Of a stretch of 64,000 nt of DNA, positions 26,628 to 32,148 are shown one piece after another; within the stretch, counting starts at the first letter, position 1; each line of letters begins with the position of its first letter. Position numbers and translations under genes: made by a program. The stretch spans positions 434,001 to 498,000 of the forward strand of contig JACKNK010000002.1 in the NCBI GenBank assembly GCA_024234955.1, given 5' to 3'. The notes beneath the pieces are model-generated. The model did no database searches. It was not told the DNA's origin and saw only the letters and a list, made by a program, of their open reading frames with translations. Source of the stretch: Gammaproteobacteria bacterium (lineage in GTDB: Bacteria; Pseudomonadota; Gammaproteobacteria; JACKNK01).

Positions 26628-27589
26628 GCGCTGATCCGCTCCAGGGGGCTGCGTGTGGCGCTTGGGCCGCGTTGCAGTACGTGGGTATAGATTTGCGTGG
26701 TGGTGACGTCCTTGTGGCCGAGCAGCTCCTGCACGGTGCGGATATCGTAGCCATCTTCGAGCAGGTGGGTGGCGAAGCTGTGGCGCAGGGCGTGGGCCTT
26801 GACCCGTTTGGTGATGTTGGCAGCCTTGGCGGCACGGCGCAGGAATTTGCCGACGGCGCTTTCGTGCAGGTGCCAGCGTTGCATCAGGCCAGTGCGGGGG
26901 TTTGGGGATATTCGGGTGGCGGGAAACACATATTGCCAGCGCAGTTCCCGGCCTGCGTTGGAGTGCTTGCGGTTGAGCGCGTGGGGGAGATCGAGGTCGC
27001 CGTAGCCGTTGGCGAGGTCGGCGTCGTGAAGGCGTTCGACTTCGGCGATCTGGTGCTTCAAGGCGTCGGCGGTGGGTGCCGGGAGCATGACCTGTCGGTC
27101 TTTTTCGCCTTTGCCTCGGCGGATGGTGAGGGTGTGGCGGTCGAAGTCGATGTCTTGCACGCGCAGACGCAGCAGTTCGTTCAGGCGCAGGCCAGAGCCG
27201 TAAAGAATGGCGGCCATGAGCCATTGCGTGCCGCGTAACTGGCTGAGCAGGCGTGCGACTTCGTCGCGCGATAGGACGGTGGGGAGGATTCGGCCTTTGC
27301 GGGATCGGCTGAACTGGATGCTGTTGTCGAGTTCAATCTTCTGCACCCGTTTGTAGAAGAAGACGATCGCGTTGAGCGCCTGCTTTTGGGTGATCTGGCT
27401 GACGCGGCGGTCCTTGGCCAGGTGGGTGAGATAGCCCGCGATCTTGTCTTCGTGCGTGCCGGTCGGGTGGCTGGCGATCCATCGCCCGTACCGCTCGAGC
27501 CAGTGCAGATAGGTTTTTTCAGTCTGTTGGGCGTAGTGCAGGAACCGCAGGGTGTTTCGGGTCGCTTCCAGTGCTTGTTGCATCTTCAT
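26624..27589 (-). CDS. intI: Integron integrase IntI
   Basis: The 321-residue tyrosine recombinase is recognisable as IntI by the additional domain between the catalytic boxes (LPHALNRKHSNAGRELRWQY then VFPATRISPNPRTG, about residues 201-234), which other tyrosine recombinases lack. The catalytic set is complete: Arg135 in GSGLRLNELL, Lys160 in RRGKGEK, His266 and Arg269 in HALRHSFATHLL, His292 in LLGHKDVTTT and Tyr301 in IYTHV. It should recombine attC with attI. The start ATG follows AGGAGG by seven bases. It is not truncated, and its stop is fused to the phage integrase start. Chromosomal-type relatives of sulfur and soil gammaproteobacteria are the likely source, which is inference. Confidence 0.93.
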   Translation of the reverse strand: MKMQQALEATRNTLRFLHYAQQTEKTYLHWLERYGRWIASHPTGTHEDKIAGYLTHLAKDRRVSQITQKQALNAIVFFYKRVQKIELDNSIQFSRSRKGRILPTVLSRDEVARLLSQLRGTQWLMAAILYGSGLRLNELLRLRVQDIDFDRHTLTIRRGKGEKDRQVMLPAPTADALKHQIAEVERLHDADLANGYGDLDLPHALNRKHSNAGRELRWQYVFPATRISPNPRTGLMQRWHLHESAVGKFLRRAAKAANITKRVKAHALRHSFATHLLEDGYDIRTVQELLGHKDVTTTQIYTHVLQRGPSATRSPLERISA

Positions 27590-27642
27590 GGTGATGCCTC
27601 CTGTGTATACCTGCCATGTGGCCGTTCAATTAACTGTTATGC
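27590..27642. other. attI-like integration site
   Basis: The 53 bases between the intI start codon and the first cassette end in GTTATGC (27636-27642), the core at which cassette 1 (TTATGC...) joins. attI sites lack the attC fold, as here. The segment also holds the intI ribosome site and a CTGTGTATAC stretch that may be a weak LexA half-site. Confidence 0.6.
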
Positions 27643-27645
27643 AGC

Positions 27646-27837
27646 CTAATTCTTGAATCCTGGCAAAAACTTCACGCCAACAGTCGGCACTATCGCCGGC
27701 CTCCATACATGACCACAGTGTTGGCAGGCGTGTGTATGGTGTGGTTTCGTTGCAAATTCCTGTTCATCAATATGCCGCTGTCCACACTCAGGGCACCACA
27801 ACAGCATCGGTATCGTTTCCACTTTCTTGTCGCTCAT
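27646..27837 (-). CDS. Cassette 1 gene: small zinc-ribbon protein
   Basis: A 63-residue protein starting MSDKKVETIPMLLWCPECG; CPECG and CQHCGHVW form two CxxC pairs of a zinc ribbon. The start at 27837 is chosen because GGAG lies six bases upstream; an earlier ATG at 27855 would begin inside the attC R'' box. The gene reads toward intI, opposite to attC polarity, and its TAG stop lies nine bases inside the cassette's leading edge. Function unknown; nucleic-acid binding or a metal-dependent regulator is possible. Confidence 0.7.
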   Translation of the reverse strand: MSDKKVETIPMLLWCPECGQRHIDEQEFATKPHHTHACQHCGHVWRPAIVPTVGVKFLPGFKN

Positions 27838-27851
27838 ATCAGGCTCCGGCT

Positions 27852-27923
27852 GCATAACAAATCGGTAGAGTTCGCCTTCGGCTCGGACCCGGCTACGCCG
27901 GGCCGCTCACCTCGCCGTTATGC
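27852..27923 (+). repeat. attC site of cassette 1
   Basis: R'' GCATAAC (27852-27858) and R' GTTATGC (27917-27923) are complementary. Inside, GGTAGAG pairs with CTCACC except for one extra base on the 5' side, the extrahelical base expected of attC, and a GC-rich central hairpin follows. The AACAA after R'' fixes the polarity as left to right. Confidence 0.85.
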
Positions 27924-28187
27924 GTCATACTCTCGGTCGAGAATATTCCGCGCCGTGGCAATCAACTCGTGCATCAGTCTTTCACCGTCATAGTGGATGC
28001 GCGACTTCGTTGTAATGAAAATCGTATTTCTTGCCAGCTCTTCCAGTAGTTCGTTCGCCAGATCAAACAGCTCATGTTTGTCGTGTATCTGGTTAAATTT
28101 CCATTCCTCCCATGCCTCCGGTTTCATGCAGGGACAACCCGGCATTCCTTGGCAGTCAACTTCGGGACAATAAATCTTTTCTCTCAT
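27918..28187 (-). CDS. Cassette 2 gene: hypothetical protein
   Basis: An 89-residue protein with an N-terminal Cys cluster (IYCPEVDCQGMPGCPCMKPE) that could bind metal, then a helical region (ELFDLANELLEELARN, LMHELIATARNILDREYDA). The start follows AAGGA. Its stop TAA is formed by the TTA of the core site GTTATGC, so the frame ends exactly at the recombination point. It reads against attC polarity. Not recognised. Confidence 0.7.
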   Translation of the reverse strand: MREKIYCPEVDCQGMPGCPCMKPEAWEEWKFNQIHDKHELFDLANELLEELARNTIFITTKSRIHYDGERLMHELIATARNILDREYDA

Positions 28188-28230
28188 CTGTATACTTTCC
28201 TTACATGTGCGTTTTATTTACACATCCAAC

Positions 28231-28302
28231 GCATAACAAATCGGTAGAGTACGCCTTCGGCTCGGACGCGCTACCGCGCGCCGCTCACCTCAATCGTTAG
28301 GC
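28231..28302 (+). repeat. attC site of cassette 2
   Basis: R'' GCATAAC (28231-28237) complements the TTATGC start of cassette 2; R' GTTAGGC (28296-28302) belongs to the junction with cassette 3. The first 36 bases are the same as in the attC of cassette 1 except for one base, and the 72-bp length is identical. Confidence 0.85.
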
Positions 28303-28520
28303 TACTCATCAGCCGCAACCTTCAGCATCTGACAAATAACATCTGCTTCTGATTCATCATCGGTATCCGGGTAATCACCGGAATCAAACAGAACAACGAG
28401 GTCATTGTCGTAATGCAACTTCAATCCAAGGCCTTCTTCGTTGTGTATCGGGCAATCATCAGGAAGGTGCGCCAATGCTCTCCGCAGAGCGCCAAGGTCA
28501 TAAACGGTTTCAGTAATCAT
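28302..28520 (-). CDS. Cassette 3 gene: small acidic hypothetical protein
   Basis: A 72-residue acidic protein (MITETVYDLGALRRALAHL; later DSGDYPDTDDESEADV). The start follows GAGGT at a good distance. The TAG stop lies five bases inside the cassette. It reads against attC polarity. The pattern VYDLGALRRALAHLPDDCPI recalls small phage or plasmid-borne proteins but I cannot name a family. Confidence 0.7.
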   Translation of the reverse strand: MITETVYDLGALRRALAHLPDDCPIHNEEGLGLKLHYDNDLVVLFDSGDYPDTDDESEADVICQMLKVAADE

Positions 28521-28539
28521 GTTCTACCTCAAAAAATTA

Positions 28540-28603
28540 GCCTAACAAGGCAAATTCACTCGGACGTCCGCTTCGCTCCCGCCGGTGATTTGCGGCGTTA
28601 AAA
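28540..28603 (+). repeat. attC site of cassette 3
   Basis: R'' GCCTAAC (28540-28546) complements the TTAGGC start of cassette 3; R' GTTAAAA (28597-28603) opens cassette 4. The L boxes and central stem (CGGACGTCCG...) make a 64-bp foldable site with AACAA after R''. Confidence 0.82.
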
Positions 28604-28879
28604 CCCCAACGCATCGTTGGGCGTAACACCAACTGCTCGGCACCACTCCGAAAAAGCCGGGAGTGTCGGGATTGCCTTTCCAGTCTCCCAGTGCGCCAAC
28701 GCTGACCGGCTCACACTTAGACGCTCGGATAGTTGCTCCTGTGTCAACCCGGCGGCATTTCGCGCGGTGACAAGGAATTCCGAGAAATCGGATTCGACCT
28801 CGATAAGCACCTTTCGCTTGCGACGCTCGAATGGATCGCGTCGGATATTCTTGTCCCAATCTTGTGCTGCGAAAGTCAT
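28598..28879 (-). CDS. Cassette 4 gene: XRE-type helix-turn-helix regulator
   Basis: A 93-residue protein whose C-terminal half is an XRE/Cro helix-turn-helix (AAGLTQEQLSERLSVSRSALAHWETGKAIPTLPAF). The N-terminal half is charged (DPFERRKRKVLIEVESDF). ATG at 28879 follows GGAGG. The stop TAA is formed by the core GTTAAAA, ending the frame exactly at the cassette border. Such proteins are often antitoxins or small regulators; no partner toxin is evident in the cassette. Confidence 0.82.
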   Translation of the reverse strand: MTFAAQDWDKNIRRDPFERRKRKVLIEVESDFSEFLVTARNAAGLTQEQLSERLSVSRSALAHWETGKAIPTLPAFSEWCRAVGVTPNDALGF

Positions 28880-28891
28880 TCCAGCCTCCGG

Positions 28892-28951
28892 TTTTAACAA
28901 TTCAATTCAGTCGCGACGCGCTACGCGCGCCGCTGATTTCGGTCGTTAGCC
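28892..28951 (+). repeat. attC site of cassette 4
   Basis: R'' (G)TTTTAAC (28891-28898) complements the unusual TTAAAAC start of cassette 4, and R' GTTAGCC (28945-28951) opens cassette 5. The interior AATTCAATTCAG...CTGATTTC with a GCGCG stem resembles classic 60-base elements. Confidence 0.85.
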
Positions 28952-29224
28952 AGACCAATTAATTTGGCCAAATCGACGTGTCTGTGTGCGACCACAATGC
29001 ACACATCTCCTGCCAGTGATCCACATTACAAACGGCGGGTCTATTGGCTCCTCTTCGATGATCTCCCATAGGTGCGCTCCTAGCCATCTGCAACCGAAAT
29101 CTCCGGGGCCATCTCTGCCGTTTCTGTGCTTCCATGTGTGCGGCAGGCTAACAAGCACATTGAGTCCGACCCGCCGGGCTTCGGCGGTGGCTTCAGGCTT
29201 GTTGCCTTCGGTCTGCGTTTTCAT
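28946..29224 (-). CDS. Cassette 5 gene: hypothetical protein with CxxC
   Basis: A 92-residue protein with an acidic middle (LGAHLWEIIEEEPIDPPFVMW) and a C-terminal RRCVHCGRTQTRRFGQINW, possibly metal-binding. ATG at 29224 follows AAGGAGG; an upstream ATG at 29245 has no such site. The start lies inside the variable loop of the cassette's own attC, so the first 20 or so codons are part of the recombination site. The stop TAA is made by the core GTTAGCC. It reads against attC polarity. Confidence 0.7.
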   Translation of the reverse strand: MKTQTEGNKPEATAEARRVGLNVLVSLPHTWKHRNGRDGPGDFGCRWLGAHLWEIIEEEPIDPPFVMWITGRRCVHCGRTQTRRFGQINWSG

Positions 29225-29278
29225 GTCTTCAACCTCCTTCGCCATTTTCCGGCGGTCGGCTCATGTTTGTCGTTAGAG
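29146..29278 (+). repeat. attC site of cassette 5 (long, 133 bp)
   Basis: R'' GGCTAAC (29146-29152) complements the TTAGCC start of cassette 5; R' GTTAGAG (29272-29278) ends the array. The L region acattgagtccgacccgccgg pairs with ccggcggtcggctcatgt if three single bases (T, T, C) on the 5' arm bulge out, an excellent attC signature. The loop is long, as in Vibrio-type repeats, and holds the start of the cassette gene. Confidence 0.8.
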
Positions 29279-29288
29279 ATTGCGCTCA

Positions 29289-29528
29289 TCAGAAGACGAT
29301 CTCTGGTGTGGTGTTGCTGACCCCGAGGCCTTTGTTGAGGGCGTCGGTGGTGGTCCAGACGCGGCCTTGTTTGCCGACCTGGAAGGGGATGCGCTTTTCC
29401 GTCAGGTAGGTGCGCAGATCGCCGGACCGTTTGTAGCCGGTCATGGCGAACAGGGTTTCCTCGGTGACCACGGCGGGGTGCGCCGTGTTTCCCGGGAAGC
29501 GGTCGGTGTCAGGCGCTGCGGCGGACAC
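29289..29528 (-). CDS. DUF4224-like small phage protein
   Basis: A 79-residue protein with a C-terminal segment EETLFAMTGYKRSGDLRTYLTEKRIPFQVGKQGRVWTT, which fits the DUF4224 pattern of a small DNA-binding-like helix followed by a short strand. In many prophages this gene sits immediately upstream of the integrase gene and may act like an excisionase, though that is not established. The probable start is GTG at 29528, overlapping the methyltransferase end by 20 bases. Here the integron separates it from the integrase. Confidence 0.65.
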   Translation of the reverse strand: MSAAAPDTDRFPGNTAHPAVVTEETLFAMTGYKRSGDLRTYLTEKRIPFQVGKQGRVWTTTDALNKGLGVSNTTPEIVF

Positions 29529-31305
29529 GGTGGACTCCGACGAGGTAGTTGGCTTCGGCGAGGGCCTGGCTGATGACCGGGCTGACGCTGTTGCCGACCA
29601 TGCGGACTTGTGCGTGCTTGGGGAGCAGCTGGCCGTCGGCGCCGGTGTCGATCTCGTACCAGTCCGGGAAGCCTTGCGCGCGGTAGAGTTCGCGCGGTTG
29701 GAGCATGCGCATGCCGATGTCGACGATCTGGTAGTCGGTGCCTTCGACGGTGACCAGGCCCATGCGATCACGCGCGGTGATGGTGTGCAGCGGTTCGCGC
29801 GGGTCTTGGCCGTTGCCCTGGCCGTAATATTTGAGCAGGAAGGCGCGGACTTCGGCGACGTGCGTGCCGGCGGCGGTGATGGTCGGGAGCGGGGTGTCGA
29901 TGGCCTGGCCGCTGTTGCGGTCGGCGGTGTCGCCCCGGAGCTTGAGCAGGTGCGAAGCGACGAGGAACTGGTTTCCGCGTGACGTGATGACCGGCGTCGG
30001 GAGGTCGCAGGCGCTGCCCGGGTGGCCGGTGGTGTTGGTCATCATGTTGCAGGTCACCAGCTGCTGCTGGCTGCCTTTGCCGGTGATGGTGCTTAGCGGC
30101 TTGTCCGGGCGGTGGCCGACGGCGCCGAGGTTGTGTTGGGCAAGGAAAGCCTGACAGACGCCGAGCGCGTGCGGGGCGCCTGCCGGGCGGCTGTGGTGGC
30201 TGCCGGCGGTGATGGTGGCGAGCGGGTCGGTGGCCGGGTTGCCGGCGCTCTGGCCCCGGAACTTCATCATGTGGGCGGCGACCAGCGAGAACGATCCGCC
30301 TTTCGGGTAGGCAGTGATGGTGCGCAGCGGTTCGTCGGCGCTGTGCACGGTTTCGCCCCGGCCGTAGTGCTGGATCGGGACGATGGCCGGCGACACAAGC
30401 CCGTGCGCGTCACGCGCGGCGGTGATGGTCTTGAACGGTTCGTCGAGGCCTTGGCCACGGAAGCCGTCGCCGCCGTGGTTGGCGGTGACGATGAACGGCT
30501 CGGCGGCGTCGAGGATGAAGCGTTGCACGCCTTTGGCGATGCGCTTCATGGTGGCGTCCGCGAGCGGGCGCTTGATGCCGAGCGGCCTGGCTTCTTCCGG
30601 GCTCAGGAAGATGGAGGGGCAGGGCTGCGTCCAATCGATGCACTCGGCGGCGGTGCGCCACGGCAGGCGCTGGCCGGCGAGCACTTCGGGGCTGTCGGGG
30701 GCGCCGTGGGTCGGTTCGGGCCAGACGATGGGGCGGCGATCGCGGCGGGCGATGATGAACAGGCGCTTGCGGATGGTGGGGGCGCCGTAGTCGCAGGCGC
30801 GCAGCTCGCGCTTTTCGATGCGGTAGCCGAGCGCTTCGAGCTGCGACCACCACCGGTCGAAGGTGTTGCCCTTGCGGTGCTTGCAGGGCTGGGGGTGGCG
30901 GTCGCGGCTGCGTTTGCGCGTGAGCGGGCCCCAGTCGGCGAATTCCTCGACGTTCTCGAGCATGATGATGCGCGGGCGGGCTTTGGCGGCCCAGCGCAGC
31001 ACGATCCACGCGAGGCCGCGGATCTCTTTCTTGACCGGCTTGCCGCCCTTGGCCTTCGAGAAGTGCGTGCAGTCCGGGCTGAACCAGGCGAGCCCGACCG
31101 GGCGGCCCTTGGTGACTTCGAGCGGGTCCACGTCCCACACGCTTTCGCAATAGTGGCGGGTGTGGGGGTGGTTGCGTTCGTGCAGGCTGATGGCTTGCGG
31201 GTCGTGGTTGATGGCGACGTCGACCGGACGCCCGAGGGCGTTTTCGAGGCCGATGGAGGCGCCACCGCCACCGGCGAAGCTGTCGATGATGAGTTCGTTG
31301 TTCAT
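29509..31305 (-). CDS. Phage DNA (cytosine-5) methyltransferase with repeated recognition region
   Basis: The 598-residue enzyme has motif I (SFAGGGGASIGLE), motif IV as SPDCTHFSKAKGGKP (phage-type PDC in place of PC), motif VI (LENVEEF), motif VIII near FIIARRD and motifs IX-X at the end (LYRAQGFPDWY, MVGNSVSPVI). Between VIII and IX lie seven repeats of a 25-40 residue unit centred on (D/E)PL-x-TITA, replacing a normal target-recognition domain. It methylates cytosine C5, probably to shield phage DNA from restriction. The ATG overlaps the preceding gene's stop by one base. Confidence 0.93.
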   Translation of the reverse strand: MNNELIIDSFAGGGGASIGLENALGRPVDVAINHDPQAISLHERNHPHTRHYCESVWDVDPLEVTKGRPVGLAWFSPDCTHFSKAKGGKPVKKEIRGLAWIVLRWAAKARPRIIMLENVEEFADWGPLTRKRSRDRHPQPCKHRKGNTFDRWWSQLEALGYRIEKRELRACDYGAPTIRKRLFIIARRDRRPIVWPEPTHGAPDSPEVLAGQRLPWRTAAECIDWTQPCPSIFLSPEEARPLGIKRPLADATMKRIAKGVQRFILDAAEPFIVTANHGGDGFRGQGLDEPFKTITAARDAHGLVSPAIVPIQHYGRGETVHSADEPLRTITAYPKGGSFSLVAAHMMKFRGQSAGNPATDPLATITAGSHHSRPAGAPHALGVCQAFLAQHNLGAVGHRPDKPLSTITGKGSQQQLVTCNMMTNTTGHPGSACDLPTPVITSRGNQFLVASHLLKLRGDTADRNSGQAIDTPLPTITAAGTHVAEVRAFLLKYYGQGNGQDPREPLHTITARDRMGLVTVEGTDYQIVDIGMRMLQPRELYRAQGFPDWYEIDTGADGQLLPKHAQVRMVGNSVSPVISQALAEANYLVGVHRVRRSA

Positions 31306-31823
31306 CAGGTTTCTTCCATGATGGGTTCGCGGGGCATGTCACGGCCCAACGGGGCGGTCAGGTGCCAGTCGGGATCGGTGGGGGTGGGGTATTCCTGATA
31401 GCTGATGAGCTGGCCGTGGTCGGCGTCGCCCTTTTGCAGGAATCCCCACGCGCCGAGACGGCGGGTGGTGTGGATGAACAGCGTCCAGGTGTCTCCGGGG
31501 CGGGTGGCGCCGACGATGCGATGAAAGGTGCTGCGGCGGATCAGGTTGATCCAGCGGACCTCGCGTTCGCGCGTCTGGTACGGGGCGAACGAGACCAGGC
31601 GGGCTTCTCGATAGCCGCCGCGCAGCACGATGGAGAGGGACAGACGCCACGGGTGGTTGTGGACGTGGCGGTCGCCGTCCGGGCCGACGAAGCGGTGCAG
31701 GTAGATGGTGAGCCCGAGCAGGCGCGCGACGAAGTAGCGCTCGAGGTAGGGCTTGCCGTCGATCTGGATCAGGCGACCGGGCCGGTTGGCGGTGAGGCGG
31801 TGGAGGGCGCGGGAGAGGTTCAT
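31305..31823 (-). CDS. Phage protein of unknown function, cupin-like
   Basis: A 172-residue protein with a histidine-rich core: YLHRFVGPDGDRHVHNHPWRLSLSIVLRGGY followed by STFHRIVGATRPGDTWTLFIH. Alternating strands and the HxHNHPW plus later His suggest a cupin-type metal site. Similar proteins occur in phages next to DNA-modification genes; a role in modifying nucleotides is possible but unproven. Overlaps the methyltransferase start (TGATG) and the upstream gene by four bases. Confidence 0.65.
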   Translation of the reverse strand: MNLSRALHRLTANRPGRLIQIDGKPYLERYFVARLLGLTIYLHRFVGPDGDRHVHNHPWRLSLSIVLRGGYREARLVSFAPYQTREREVRWINLIRRSTFHRIVGATRPGDTWTLFIHTTRRLGAWGFLQKGDADHGQLISYQEYPTPTDPDWHLTAPLGRDMPREPIMEET

Positions 31824-32146
31824 TCTTTTGCTCCTTCGCGCATCTTCATTTTGGCGGCGTAGATCGCGGCACCGTTGGTCGGGTTGTAGCCGAAGGTGCT
31901 GTCGCCTTCAGTGGCGACGCGGATCGCCATGGCGGCGGTCTGAACGGCTTCGAGGTAGACGTCGCCGTCGTCTTTTTTGTCGGGTTCGTAGTCGCGCTGC
32001 AGCATGGCCTGCGCGAGTTCGCCGTGTTCTTCGCTGAGGGCCGCCAGTTGGTGCGCGTTGCCTTTGTGTTTGGTGCGGGCGCGAACGATTTCGTCGATGA
32101 CGTCCAGCATGAACTGGTTGGTTCTGGCGGTGGTGTTGAGTTCCAT
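31820..32146 (-). CDS. MazG-like helical phage protein
   Basis: A 108-residue, mainly helical protein with HQLAALSEEHGELAQAMLQRDYE and DVYLEAVQTAAMAIRVATEGD. The E-E-x2-E arrangement followed by a later E/D pattern resembles the metal-binding helices of MazG-type nucleotide pyrophosphohydrolases, which clean up aberrant nucleotides. Short, so the match is suggestive only. Coupled to both neighbours. Confidence 0.5.
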   Translation of the reverse strand: MELNTTARTNQFMLDVIDEIVRARTKHKGNAHQLAALSEEHGELAQAMLQRDYEPDKKDDGDVYLEAVQTAAMAIRVATEGDSTFGYNPTNGAAIYAAKMKMREGAKE

Positions 32147-32148
32147 GT

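Larger units (their letters stand above)
26624..29278. mobile_element. Integron inside the prophage: intI, attI-like site and five-cassette array
   Basis: The unit runs from the intI stop to the R' of the fifth attC. Left to right: IntI-type integrase gene (leftward), a 53-base attI-like junction, and cassettes at 27637-27917, 27918-28296, 28297-28597, 28598-28945 and 28946-29272, each ending in an attC. For every cassette the R'' box is the complement of its own leading TTRRRY: GCATAAC for TTATGC in cassettes 1 and 2, GCCTAAC for TTAGGC in 3, GTTTTAAC for TTAAAAC in 4, GGCTAAC for TTAGCC in 5. This circular self-consistency is hard to get by chance. The unit lies exactly between the integrase start codon and a spot 10 bases past the stop of the DUF4224-like gene. 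Confidence 0.9.

Noticed and set aside
29146..29207. Shorter 62-bp version of the fifth attC ending at GTTGCCT
   Set aside because: R' does not fit GTTRRRY and the L boxes pair poorly; the 133-bp version ending at GTTAGAG folds with only single-base bulges.
27709..29276. Rightward frames in the cassettes, the orientation expected for standard integron cassettes
   Set aside because: They lack ribosome sites, run across attC sites and have odd composition; the leftward frames have good ribosome sites, CxxC or helix-turn-helix motifs and stops at cassette borders.
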